DNA of 32,609 bases from positions 323,611 through 356,219 of the forward strand of contig CABFPE010000710.1 of the NCBI GenBank assembly GCA_900660155.1, given 5' to 3'. How positions within the stretch are numbered: the first letter of the stretch is position 1; each line of letters begins with the position of its first letter. The translations under genes and the position numbers were made by a program. The stretch comes from Hofstenia miamia (taxonomy: Eukaryota; Xenacoelomorpha; Acoela; Hofsteniidae). This document shows positions 9,105 to 19,210 of this stretch, in pieces. The notes under the pieces are model-generated. The model saw nothing but the letters and a program-made list of their open reading frames with translations, did not search any database and was not told the origin of the DNA.

Positions 9105-10175
9105 TTCATTGTCTGATAACCAATTGTCCATTAATGGAAATCAATGACCAATAATGGCTATTTATTTTCCAACCATAACCAATGAAACAAAAGGTTTACA
9201 AATATTAAAATTCCACACTTTTACTGGAAATCTATTATATTATTGTACATAATATATTCAGATGCATTGCTTGAAAGTTTTATTTCAATTTTCAAAATGT
9301 GTTATTAATCAGTTTCTTTTAGCCCATTATTGTTGTGGCAATGACCATTAATGGCTTTATTGGATATATCTGCCAGATAGCAAAGAAATATTAATTATAA
9401 TGAAGTACAATGATCTGATCAAATTAAATTTTCAAAAAAAATGAAATTAGTTAAATTTCAGTGGTTGATAATGCAATCTAGAATGTCCGTTCTTTTTTAG
9501 CACTGTATAATGAATTCAAATGGCTTGATTCAAGGTGTTCAATCTTTAGCATAATATGCTTTTCCAACAGTTCTTTTTAACTCAAGCAAATCATACACAT
9601 TTACAAATTTCTATTCATAGTTTAATAGTGGCCATAATCAGTGGGAAACCTGCGGTTTTTGTGACCACTGAAACAGTTAGTGGTCCACTAATTACCAATG
9701 TTGCTATCAGTGGCAGCCTTAGTAATCACCAATCAATGCACAGCTGCCTGCAAATAAAACTTCACTATTTTGATTCCAAGATAATGGTATGGTAAAAAAA
9801 GAATTGTGAAAAGCTTCTCTGTAATTTTAAATTTGTAGAAAATATATGTTAAATTAATTGTCAATATAATTTTTTCATGAATATTTGGGCAAATTGAAAT
9901 TAACCATTTCTTAAAAATTTGCGATTGAGCAGAAAAGACTATTCACGATTTAGGAAAATAGTATTTCAAACTTGCACTTAATTTTAATGTCATAAATTTT
10001 TGCTAAATTTGGTGGATTTGTATACTTATTGTTATCATTCATAAATTAAATTGAACTAAATCTTTGAACTATTTAGCAATACAAAATGGTTTTTGTTACT
10101 TGCTGGCAATGGGCCATTGTTAGATATACATCACTGGTTATCTATCATTAATGGTAACTGAAATGGCCCATTATT
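9105..10175. mobile_element. Foldback-type element, copy A, inside integrase
   Basis: Integrase coding stops near 9100 and resumes at 10176, so about 1.07 kb was inserted. Its central part (about 9799-10050) aligns in the same orientation with 25450-25730 of a second copy, for example TTGTGAAAAGCTT against TTGTGAAGAGCTT and TTTGTATACTTATTGTTAT against TTTGTATGCTTGTTGTTAT. Ends and interior carry many short, partly palindromic motifs (GGCCATTATTG, CCATTAATGG, CAGTGG, GGTCCACTAATT). Limits are approximate and there may be more than one nested unit. Confidence 0.55.
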
Positions 10176-10280
10176 ATGTTTATTAATCCAGAGGGAAATG
10201 GGACTGTTGAAAGAGTTCATAGAATGCTCAAAGATTAATGACTATGTATGGATAAGAATTGGGATTTAGTTATTCACCTT
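10176..10280 (+). pseudogene. Gypsy integrase, C-terminal half of core
   Basis: NPEGNGTVERVHRMLKD is the third catalytic box of retroviral-type integrases (the Glu in N-G-x-V-E-R). After two stop codons the frame reads MDKNWDLVIHL, the usual continuation. It completes the integrase split by the foldback element. Homology to R2 starts at about 10279, so the fragment ends there. Confidence 0.7.
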
Positions 10281-10408
10281 AATACAAACATCTACTCTTA
10301 GAACTGAACTCTCTAGGATTATGAAAACATGTAAAAATATAAAATTCTTTAAAACATATAAATTAAAATGATATTTGTATGATATTTGAAATGATATCAT
10401 CAAATTAT
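10279..10408. repeat. Repeat R2, copy 1, left part
   Basis: This aligns with 23508-23637 in the same orientation. Shared phrases include CTAGGATTATGAAAACATGT, AATATAAAATTCTTTAAAAC and TATTTGAAATGATATCATCA. The match ends where integrase coding of the minus-strand Gypsy element begins. The rest of the repeat reappears at 16695, on the other side of that element. Confidence 0.75.
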
Positions 10409-11291
10409 ATGTAGTGGATATTGGCATTGCCACTTCTCTTCCATACATTGCCTTAAATGGTGTTATTAACGTGGTGGAATGTACTGAAGTATTATAAAAT
10501 TACTCTACCATTTCTATCACTTCTCTCTAATCTCTTCCTCCAACTCTTGATGTTAAGACTCTTATTAACTTAATCATTGTTTTGATTAACCTCTCCACAG
10601 CTCCATTTGCCTGTGGGTGATATGTGGTTGTTTTTTCCGTCATTATTTCCATCCATTTTGCCATTTCAAATTGCAGACCTCTGTTTGATATTATTACCTC
10701 CACAGGTCCGAATTTTAATATCCATTCTTTCATTGTTTTTTCCGCCACTGTTTTAGCTTTTGTCAAGTCTAATGGGATCATCTTTGCATATTTAGGGAAA
10801 TTATCTACAATGACTAGAATATACTGATACCCTTGGTCGTCTTGTGACAGCTTTTCCAAATCAACATGTACTATCTGGTTTGGTGCCATAGATACAATTT
10901 TTTCCAGCAGTGCTGTTTGTCTCGGAAAATGACTTTTGTTATTTATCAAACATGTCGTGCTTTTATTAATAACATCCTCTACTGGTCGTCGTATTTCAAT
11001 TGTTATAAATCTGGAGTTAAATGTTTGCTCCATCTGAATTATACCAATATGTCAATTTTCATGGATTTTTCTTACCAGCTCCCTTTTATAATATTCTGGG
11101 ATTGCTATATGTAGTTTATTGCCCTCTAAGTTCATTTTCCATTTATACCTTTGGAAGTAACTACTAGCTTCTTTTCCTAACTCATTGTGTTTGCCTTCTA
11201 ATTTGTTTTTTATTTCTCTTAATATTACATCTGTCTTCTGTTTTTCCAAAATTTCTTTTTCCGTTATTTCTTCCTTGATTATAATCAGCAT
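10409..11291 (-). pseudogene. Gypsy integrase (minus-strand element)
   Basis: The N-terminal domain reads PEYYKRELVRKIHE and then a stop near HIG. The zinc-binding cysteines are reduced: KSTTCLINNK where C-x-x-C is expected. The core has VHVDLEKL (first Asp kept), YILVIVDNFPKYAKMIPLD, then IISNRGLQF, where the second catalytic Asp is Asn, and TTTYHPQANGAVERL (Glu kept). After a frameshift near 10500 the expected tail TLITPFKAMYGREVAMPIS follows. The protein breaks off at the R2 repeat. The Asp-to-Asn change should abolish strand transfer, an inference from known DDE chemistry. Confidence 0.85.
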
Positions 11292-11355
11292 TATGGCTTG
11301 CCCCTTTTTGTCAGCAATATCAGGCAGATTTTGATATTCACTGTGTGGTATAAAG

Positions 11356-11850
11356 TTAATTTTTTTCTTTTCTCCTTCTATTTTTTACGCCCCTTTGGTA
11401 TTCCGGCAGTGCTGACCAGAAGTCAGCATTCTTGTGTAATGTTCCTTTCCTGTGTTGTATTGTAAATTTAAATTCATTTAGGTACTCTATCCATCTTGAT
11501 ACTATCGATGATTTATCTCCTGAACATTTTTTCAACCAAGCCAATCCAGTGTTGTCAGTCCTTACTTTGAATTTCTGTCAAATTAAAAAGTACCTAAATT
11601 TCTTTTTGCTTTCTATTAACGCCATTTCCAGTTTAGTTCAACCGTAATTTTTTTTGCTTGGCTTTAGCCTTCTGATAAAGAACTGTATCAGGACTTCTCT
11701 GCCTTCTTTAATCTGCCCTAAGCATGCTCTGATTGCCACATTACTCACGTCACAAACAAGAATAAATTTTTCTCATAGTCTGGTGTATTCAGTGATTGCA
11801 TTTTCGTCAACTCATTCTTTATGTTATCTAATTGTTACTGTTCTTTCCAA
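11356..11850 (-). pseudogene. Gypsy RNase H domain
   Basis: In one frame with two internal stops I read DVSNVAIRACLGQIKEG (first Asp), KLEMALIESKKKF (Glu), KVRTDNTGLAWLKK (second Asp) and LHKNADFWSALPEY (final Asp). All four acidic positions of the RNase H active site are therefore present. The closest copy in the window is at 4966-5160. A frameshift separates this frame from the RT thumb/connection upstream. It would degrade the RNA strand during reverse transcription. Confidence 0.8.
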
Positions 11851-12793
11851 GTCCATTCAAATGTTTTCAATTTCTTTAGTAGTACAGTTATCCTGTTCAT
11901 TTTCTGGGCTACATTATGTATGAATGATCCGTAATGATTTATGAAGCCCATTATTCTTTGAACATCTTTTTTAGTTTTTGGACTTTTTATATTCAGAATC
12001 ATTTCTTTTGCATTGTTTTTTATGTTTATTTTTCCTTTTTGTTTTTGCCTTCCCAAGAATACAACTTTGGTTTTCAAAATTTCGCATTTACACTGAGTCT
12101 GGCATTATACAAAATTGTTAGTGTTCTGTTCAATTTTTCAACATGTTCCTGTACTGTATTGCTCACTATCAAGATATCATCTATGTAAGCACACACTCCC
12201 TCTTCTAACTTCTTATTCTCTTGTTTCAGTACTTTGGTTACATATCTTTGGAATGTCGCAGGCGCATTACACAATCTGAATGCCATATACATCCACTCAA
12301 ATAATCCATAAGGTGTTATAAATGCCGTTTTCTCAATGTCCTTTGGCTCAATTGGCACTTGCCAAAAGGCTTTACATAGATCGATGCATGTGAAATATTT
12401 GTTTTTTGTTGCTTTGTATATCATATCATCTATTCTCAGTAGTGGGTACACGTCCTTTTTTGTTACATCATTAAGTTTGTGAAAGTCTATACAAAGTCTA
12501 TATTTGTTACTTTGTTTTACAAACACAGTTGGCAATGCATATGGACATTCACTTGGTCTTATAATTTATTTGTTGATTAACTCATTGAGGACCACATTAT
12601 AATTGTCCTTCAACTTCTCGGGTACCCTTCTGCATGGTAACCTTATCAGTTCATCCTTTGTAGTGATTATTTTATGTGTTTCCCCTATCACCTTGCCGAC
12701 ACTAATTTCCCCAAAATTGAATATTTTTCTAAGTTTATTCAGGACTTGTACCAATGCGTTTTTTTTCTTCTTCAATGATATGTTTGTATTCAC
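11835..12793 (-). pseudogene. Gypsy reverse transcriptase
   Basis: The domain spans two frames. Before it lies LPCRRVPEKLKDNYNVVLNE, the usual Gypsy lead-in. The RT proper shows VKQSNKYRLCIDFHKLND, KNKYFTCIDLCKAFWQVPI (first catalytic Asp), ITPYGLFEWMYMAFRLCNAP and ACAYIDDILI-like catalytic box (read as VCAYIDDILIVSN, both aspartates intact). A stop near 12552 and a frameshift near 12075 interrupt it. The lower frame continues with PKTKKDVQRIMGFINHYGSF, the thumb region that in Gypsy reads F-L-G-x-x-N-Y-Y. The active-site residues are intact; the frame is not. Confidence 0.9.
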
Positions 12794-12799
12794 TGTCCT

Positions 12800-13025
12800 T
12801 TATTTCTGGTATTTGATAATTCTCCTCTTCTTCTTTCTCTATTATATTAATAGTTTTGTCTACAATTAATTTTTATGGTTTTACATTCTTCCCTTTGATT
12901 GTTATGTTTTCTTTCTTTTGATTTACAATATGGTTCATTAAATTCAGTATTGGTATTGCTCCTTTTCCTTCTCTTACTGTACATAGACTGGATGGAATTG
13001 ACAATTTCTTTGTATTAATTCCTAC
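12800..13025 (-). pseudogene. Protease-RT linker
   Basis: Minus-strand frames here read GKGAIPILNLMNHIV and IIEKEEEENYQIPEI in two pieces. The first resembles the beta-strand region found between protease and RT in Gypsy polyproteins. Stops at about 12870 and a frame change show decay. Confidence 0.5.
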
Positions 13026-13500
13026 TTAGTCATACATCATTATTTCCACGTTTATTTTTTCTACTGTTTTAATTTTACACATTTTCCAATTTTTGGTAAA
13101 ATTTGTGTCTTGTGTTAGTTTGAACACCATTATATCATTTTCCTCTTCTTCATAGGTTGTTACAACTTCTTCCTGTACTGTTATGGTCTTATCATTACAG
13201 TTTATAATGCATCTGTTGTTTGCCAAAAAATCATTCCCTAGTATTATTTCATATGGTAGTTGATTTTTCTCTGTGTTGATTACTGTGAAAGTCTGCTGGA
13301 ATGTTGTATTTTCTATTCCTAATTGTACATCCTGCAGTTGCCCTTTCACATCTATGTAGTCTCCAAATGCATTTATTAATCTGATTTTCTCATTATTCAA
13401 TTGTTTCCTTTTGAATCCTATTCTTGCTGTGCAATATTATCAATATAACTGCTCTCGTTTTCATTAGGTCTGTGATTATTAATATGGGCATTTGTTTTAT
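13026..13500 (-). pseudogene. Gypsy aspartic protease, active site lost
   Basis: The flap and C-terminal part are clear: LPYEIILGNDFLANNRCIIN matches the I-L-G-x-D-F-L motif that closes retropepsin domains. Upstream the frame reads PILIITDLMKTRAVILI and then ILHSKN, where a D-T-G-A catalytic motif would be expected. A frameshift near 13420 joins the two pieces. The loss of the triad is my alignment-by-eye, so it should be tested against a profile. The protease would mature the Gag-Pol polyprotein. Confidence 0.7.
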
Positions 13501-13621
13501 TGGAACCAGCACTCCATCTAGTTTAAATCATCAATTTCTGTAGATTCAGTTTCTTCTATGCTCTCTTAATCCTCTTCATTTTCAATTAGATCCTCCTCAT
13601 CAAAGTATGCTTCCTCTTCTT

Positions 13622-15140
13622 CTATCCAATTAATTTGTCTTTAGCAATACCTCTTAGTATGTCCATTATTGCCACGCATTTCAGGTCCTTCCACTTAATT
13701 TGTTTAATTGTTCCATCCTTGAGTTTTATTTTTATCATTTCTTCACCTGATTTTTTATTTGGTATCTTTCCCATTGATTTGTTAATTGTGGGTGTTGTGT
13801 TATTCACCACCATCTTTCCTATCATTGCTTTTTCATAAATTCTTGCATTGTTTTCCATCATTATTTGTATTGAAAGTCCCTTTGAATCATTTTATCTAAA
13901 GAGTAGTCTGCATCACATTTAATCTGGAATTGTTGATGAATCACTTCTGGTAGGCCTTTAGAAATGTGCAAGAATAAATCATATTTTGAATAGTTTTGTT
14001 CTCTTGAGCTGAGTTTTAATAGCCTCTCCAGTTATGACATGTAGTTTCTCAAGACGTCCCTGTTGTTCATTCTTGTTGAATTTAGCAGTATCTGGTATTG
14101 ACTCTTGAAACTCTCATCATTGTAGTACTGTTGGTAATCTCCTATCAGTTTTTTGTAATTTGTTTTCATCTGTATGTCTAATAGTAAATAATGTTGATAG
14201 GCTGCTCCACTGAGGTATAACAGAAATCTTGCTGCTGCTCATTGTTGTGTCACTTTTCTTTCTTTCATGCTCATCTCAAAAATTTGTAACCATTCATTAA
14301 ATGTCAGTGAGTAATTATCAACTCTTCCGCTGAATTTAGGCAATATTGCCTTGCATGCAGACATGTCACTATCTTCGTCTTCCACTAGTATTGTATTTTC
14401 AAATGTTGGTTTCTTCTCTATTGGCTTTGCACAATTTTCTTGTACTTGTTTGGTTATGTCTTCTACTAATTTTCCAATGAATTCCTCTTCAGTTTGACTT
14501 TGTTTGTACCTATTCATTGGCATGTCTCTATAAAGTATCACATTATTTAGCTGCTGAGGCTTTTTGACTATAGTATTTTCTATTGTCTTTATGTTTTCAT
14601 CTCTTTTCTCTTTGCTATTGAGCACCACTAAGCATATCTCATCTTTCAGGTTATCAAATTCTATCTGTTTGTTCATGTTATCTTCCCTCAGGTTTGCATT
14701 TTCCTCATGCAACTCAGTCATCAGTTGTTGCAACCTTTCACTTTGCATTTTAATTTCTTTGTTTGCTTCAGTCAGTTTCTCTATTTGTTTCTGAAACAAG
14801 TTTCATTGCTCTGTTAATTGTATGCTTGTGTCTTCTATAATTTCATCAATGCATTTCTCCTTTTCAGCATTTGCTATCTCTATTTCAAACATTCGTTTAG
14901 TTAACTGTTCTATGTGTCTTGTTAACTCTAGTCTCTGTTATTATTTTTGATAATCTCTGTTAGTTGAACTATTGTTAATTTGCTATTCAGTTGTGCTGGT
15001 TGTAGCATGAATTCCGTCAGAGACAGTTCACTTCCAGGGGACATTGTAACATCTTGCATTTCTGGGGTTTTTCTTGATTGGGGGGTTTTTTGAGTCTTGG
15101 GTTTGCTTCTTGTTTTCTTTTTGGAATATACCATTATCAT
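13622..15140 (-). pseudogene. Gypsy gag (coiled coil, core, zinc knuckle)
   Basis: The likely start is the ATG at 15140, followed by a basic, lysine/proline-rich N-terminus (KKKTRSKPKTQKTPQSRKTP). A long polar coiled coil covers about 14930-14600. The core reads LPKFSGRVDNYSLTFNEWLQ, then IFEMSMKERK, and continues past a stop with AYQHYLLLD and LKLSSREQNYSKYDLF. This aligns with the gag at 21790-22255. Near 13640-13690 a frameshifted zinc knuckle remains (NNGHTKRYC preceded by KC). Stops lie near 14811, 14236 and 14035, and frameshifts near 14930 and 13865. It would form the capsid-like particle. Confidence 0.8.
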
Positions 15141-15393
15141 TTTCAGCTTAGAGTACTCCTCTGCTGGTCCATTTCTACATGTTCTTAATTAAGGTGGTTC
15201 TAATGTAATGTTCATTTCCCTCTTCTTCTTTGATTTCTTTTCTGTTTGTAGACTGAATCAATTTTCTTTGCACTAACTCTTGTTAAAAAGGTTTCTCCTA
15301 CTGTAAGGCTTTCTTCATAATTTGAGAAGAAACAACTATCTTGACTCAAATATGTTCTTCCTTTGTTTTCTTTTCTCTTGCACATGTTGGGCG
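15141..15393 (-). other. Gypsy 5' leader between PBS and gag
   Basis: Untranslated stretch between the primer binding site and the gag start. It is A-rich on the minus strand, and no coding motif was seen. Confidence 0.55.
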
Positions 15394-15409
15394 CCTGTCA
15401 CAGTTGCCA
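15394..15409 (-). promoter_or_regulatory. Primer binding site (tRNA-Arg type)
   Basis: TGGCAACTGTGACAGG on the minus strand, starting at the base next to the LTR end. It closely resembles the tRNA-Arg primer site I recall for 412/mdg1-type Gypsy elements (one to two differences). Fifteen bases of it occur, with one change, beside the LTR end at 20750. Direct adjacency to the ACA terminus makes the role nearly certain; tRNA identity is less so. Confidence 0.8.
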
Positions 15410-16694
15410 TGTAGAATCTTGCCAACAATAACTCCAGTGTGTTTTAGGATTGCTTCAACAGATTCCTCTATATTTACATTGGGTAATGTATGACAGACTC
15501 TGAAACTCTCTCTCTCTCTTCTATACCATTGACTTTATTAGCTGAATTACTGTGCAACATTAGCTACACTTAATGATTTAACTAACAATGGTTATTTTAG
15601 AACAATAGCAAGAGATGATATAGAGAGTCCAGACCCAATATGCTGCACAAGAGAAGAACACAACACGTATTCGATAATGAATCCATCTTTAATCAGACAT
15701 CTAATGAATTACCAACATCAAAGGAATTATCAATGGTTGACTCAGTGCATGGAACATTGTCTCAGAAAACACGCACATGTGAGGTGTTAACAAATTTTGC
15801 ATTGATTGTCCTTGTTATTAGTGTGGTTAATATATGAGAAAGTAATGCAACTGTGGTGCTTTAGCTTGTTATGTTTCCCTACATATAATAACCCTACAGA
15901 TATAAAAATACATGCTAGCTCTTGATACATGTGAACAATCAATGCAGTCAGCAATAAAACTAATTCGTAAGTTGGTCAAAAGTTGTCTAATTTACTAACA
16001 GCAATTGATCAATTAAACCATCAAAATGTGCTAGAAAAACCATTACATTTCCTACGAGGGGAGATCTAATAACAATAGTGACATTAACTACTGAATAACA
16101 AATGATAGGAAAGCTATATAAACTAAAATCCCTATCATTACACCTAACCTATAAGCACATTGAGTAAAGCAACGACTACCAGCTGCACCACAATTTTGAA
16201 AGGCTGTATGTGCTTGCCATTCCAGACTTCCTTTAAATGTAGTTGGGGACCACCGTCAGGAATACCCTAGTGCTTGACCATTTAGCTTTCCATTTTATTT
16301 AATTAAATAAACCTGACAAAATAAAGAAGTAAATCCAGTGAATTTTGTTCATCACCAAATATATAAATTGCACTACTTTTATACTTTGTAATAGCAAACA
16401 ATCAAACACTTTGCAAGTACCTGTTAATTGTAGTTGTTGGCAATTTACTATTTTCCTTCTTTTTTTTCGTCTGCTGCTTTACGCACATCAGCATTAAATA
16501 GCCTTTGGGTTTTGTTCTCTCACCATTTGTCAAAAGTACTGCCAAGGAAATTAATATCAAAATATTGCTTATAAAATTTCTACAAATAATCTAATTAATA
16601 ATAATCATGTGTGTACAATTAATTGCTGTATTACTTGAGTCTTAGTTCTTTACTCTTCTTTTCTTAACTTGACCACACGTGAGATTATGTTACA
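15410..16694 (-). repeat. 5' LTR of minus-strand Gypsy (LTR1, 1285 bp)
   Basis: In minus orientation it begins TGTAACATAATC and ends AAGATTCTACA, with TG...CA termini. The primer binding site follows directly. It aligns with 27295-28619 and 29655-31012; shared blocks include GGAAAGCTAAA, GCATTGATTGTT and TCTGTAGGGTTATTA. The right flank is repeat R2. Within it, about 15845-16005 translates to the hydrophobic peptide shared by all three LTRs (ALIVHMYQELACI, ISVGLLYVG), here with a stop upstream. Confidence 0.8.
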
Positions 16695-16805
16695 CATTAC
16701 ATTTGCATCTTTTCAATAATAGGGAGTGCATCGTATTCAATAATTTATTAAATATAAGCCTCATTCACATAAATAACTAATTTTTTGTATCAATTGGTCA
16801 ATTAT

Positions 16806-16842
<37 letters not shown>

Positions 16843-17170
16843 TAACGAATTTCTTATAATAATTTTTTGGGGCTCGTCCAATCATACTTTCATACCAACT
16901 TTCTAACGAAAAAATTGAGAACTTGTGTTTTGTTTACAGTATGACTAAATTACCTATCGATATTTTGATGATTTTGCTTTTTAGTTCCAAATTGATTCAA
17001 AATTTCAATCGATTAAAATTGCCACATCTTTGAAAAAACCATCTTTATTTCCTTGTTTTTCCTACACATAAATGTTACTGAGAATATAAGAAGTTTGTGC
17101 AAGTTCTTTTGTCATCATTGTAACAAAAAAAACACTACAACGCCCCAGTCCTGTCAAAATTCACGGATGA
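16695..17170. repeat. Repeat R2, copy 1, right part
   Basis: Matches 23645-24295 in the same orientation with an internal gap of about 250 bp, where copy 1 has a (TA)n tract at 16806-16840. Strongly shared phrases are GGGGCTCGTCCAATC, TTTCATACCAACTTTCT, GAGAACTTGTGTTTTGTTT and ACTGAGAATATAAGAAG. On the minus strand both copies encode similar peptides (KQNTSSQFF, KVGMKV, LDEPQK; FCYNDDKRTCTNFLYSQ). Confidence 0.8.
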
Positions 17171-18022
17171 ATATGTATCAGAGATATGTACAAAACTAAA
17201 AAACAAATGAAAACTAGGAGAAAATAATTTAGTAGGGGATGAGTGATCTTTGTTTTTCGATACTGTATTATTTATCAGCTTGAATTGCAATAATACATTT
17301 ATGGCATTAACTTTGCCATAGATTGATATTTTTCATTTGAAATCAATTTCAGTTAAAATTTATTATCACTTAGAAATGCATCATTATCGATAGAATTTAT
17401 ACCAGATATTTTTAGCACTACAAACTGGGGCCCAGCTAATGGGGGTGCTGGGGATAATGCACCCCCGAATAGTTTTTCTCATGGAGCAGCAAAATGACAA
17501 TTTGACAGATGTTGCGTTTATTACAATTTTCCATTCATTTTCTAAATTTATAATGCAATTGGTCTATCTCTTTCAACATTTTTTGAAATATGTATTCGAA
17601 TAATTGATTTGTCAATGTAGTTCTTGAATCTCAACCATTACAAATGTGACACTAAATCTATATATCGACCAATTTCATTTGTTCTATTGTTCATATTAAA
17701 TAAAAGATTAGCTTTAATCAGTTTTGCATATGGGCATGAACATATCTATTCCATTCAATTCCTTCTAAATGCATTAACACTAGGTATGGATAGAATTTAA
17801 ATCTTTTCCAAAAATTCGAAAATTTTTAAGAAAACTTGTTAATCTATTCATTATCATCTGCCACAAAAATAAGCTTTAATAAACATTTTCAACATTGTAT
17901 AAATGCATGTTCCCCAATTGACCTATCAATACCCCAAGATTTTCAAATTTGGAAATGGCTTGGAGACAATTCTTTGTAAGTGTGGAAAATTGTTTCTAAA
18001 TACTGTTGCAGATCAACATTTG
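17171..18022. other. No gene
   Basis: AT-rich DNA with no open frame of interest. A GC-richer patch with GGGGCCCAGC and GGGGGTGCTGGGG occurs at about 17425-17465. Nothing else recognised. Confidence 0.5.
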
Positions 18023-18282
18023 CTTATGTGATAAGCAAATAAGCAAATAAAACGGCCCTTCCTAATCACAGGCAAATTATTACTTTCTAACAATTCTCCT
18101 CACTATTAGAAACATTGAAATGACACAAAAATTTAGACATGCTGTTTGTCCTAGTTGGATGATTCAATAGTTATACATATACTTAAACTTTATCTATTAT
18201 AATTATTTACTAAGAAATTGCAAATTGAATGAGCACACACAAATTAGTGCCATTTTATTTGCTTATTTGCTTATCACATAAG
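18023..18282. mobile_element. 260-bp MITE with 34-bp inverted ends
   Basis: The left arm CTTATGTGATAAGCAAATAA and its next 14 bases (18023-18056) are repeated in inverse at 18249-18282 with one mismatch. The interior is non-coding. I see no clear target-site duplication. Class unknown. Confidence 0.8.
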
Positions 18283-18321
18283 TAAAACACTTATATCAGA
18301 TTATTTTGGTTGAAACTTTAC

Positions 18322-19210
18322 TTAAGGTAGAATTAGTGGTAAAGGGGCTAAAATCATTATTTTTCAACCAATTCTATTGTAACTTGGCATATAGCATCCT
18401 GATAGACTAAAAAAAATTTTGCAATTTTTTTGCACAAATTATGCAAATTAGGTCATCAAAGATGGCCGAACGGTTCCCGAAATGGTACATAACTTTGGTA
18501 CAAGCTTGTACCCACAAATATTAAGCAATTGTAATGAAATTTTGCATGCTGATAGCTTATGAGCTGCTCTAGGGCATGTACCAAAATCAGTGGTCTGCTA
18601 TGATAATTGTATTTTTTATAAAATTTTGACTTTTGAAGTCAGATCGAATTCAAAATTACAACCTCATTATGTATGCATGAACTTCATAAAACTTTAAGTA
18701 TTCAGTGAAACCACTCTATTTTGGTACAGGACCTGCACAAATACATGCTTAAGGCATTCACCAAATTTCAACATGATATCTGTATTAGTTTTTTAGTAAT
18801 CATGAACCAAAAAACATGGGTTAGTGGAAAAAATTAGTTTTGAGAAAACGGGCAAAAACTGAAAAATTCTTACATCGTCTGGTTGAAATGTCAGCTGCTA
18901 TCCCAAATAATCCCTTTGTAACTTCCTTTCTGTAATGCTTACTGAATGAGTTCATTCGCTTTCTATGGTCAAATTATTATTTTATAATGAAAATATAGGC
19001 ACGTAACCAAGCAAAAACATATTGGTTGCTAAGCATTTTTCAAGTAGGGGGGTTGTGAAAAATGCTTTATTACCAGTAAATAATACCTTTTCTGCATCCA
19101 ATTTTAGCAGAATTGTTTAGAGGAATGCTCATTAGTTGTCTCATGCAAATTTTGAGATATGGTATAGTTTGTCAATTTTCACCACTATCCTGCCACTAAT
19201 TCTACCTTAA
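18322..19210. mobile_element. TTAA-flanked inverted-repeat element, 881 bp
   Basis: Left end TTAAGGTAGAATTAGTGG (18322-18339) and right end CCACTAATTCTACCTTAA (19193-19210) are perfect inverse copies. If TTAA is the target duplication, as in piggyBac-type elements, the element is 18326-19206 with ends starting GGTAGAATT. piggyBac ends usually start with CCC or CCY, so the superfamily is open. The interior has no transposase frame; it includes GATGGCCGAACGGTTCCCG near 18463. Confidence 0.8.

Larger units (their letters stand above)
7690..10280 (+). mobile_element. Plus-strand Ty3/Gypsy relic (RT to integrase), split
   Basis: RT, a decayed RNase H interval, an integrase zinc-binding remnant and integrase core pieces occur in the normal order on the plus strand. 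The core is interrupted by a foldback element at about 9105-10175. The RT motif differs from the minus-strand element (CMDDVIVF against AYIDDILI), so this is another Gypsy lineage. No LTR was found. Decay is heavy, with many stops. Confidence 0.65.
10409..16694 (-). mobile_element. Minus-strand Ty3/Gypsy element, 3' LTR missing
   Basis: From high to low coordinates: 5' LTR (16694-15410), primer binding site, leader, gag, protease, RT, RNase H, integrase. The RT-RNase H-integrase order defines Ty3/Gypsy. The integrase is cut at about 10409 and no 3' LTR follows; instead the left part of repeat R2 begins. The right part of R2 starts directly after the 5' LTR at 16695, so the element occupies a break in R2. 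Multiple frameshifts and stops make it inactive. Confidence 0.85.

Noticed and set aside
9556..9795. 79-codon plus-strand open frame
   Set aside because: It lies within the foldback element and its serine/threonine-rich product reflects CAGTGG-type repeat units. No motif.
10266..10448. 60-codon minus-strand frame as a separate gene
   Set aside because: Its first residues (MYGREVAMPIS) are the integrase tail and the rest reads through repeat R2.
14564..14794. Plus-strand frame rich in Ser, Leu and Phe
   Set aside because: Antisense shadow of the gag coiled coil; its composition is the complement of Glu/Lys-rich codons.
15640..15837. 65-codon plus-strand open frame
   Set aside because: It lies inside LTR1 antisense to the element, and I found no matching plus-strand frame when comparing LTR2 or LTR3.
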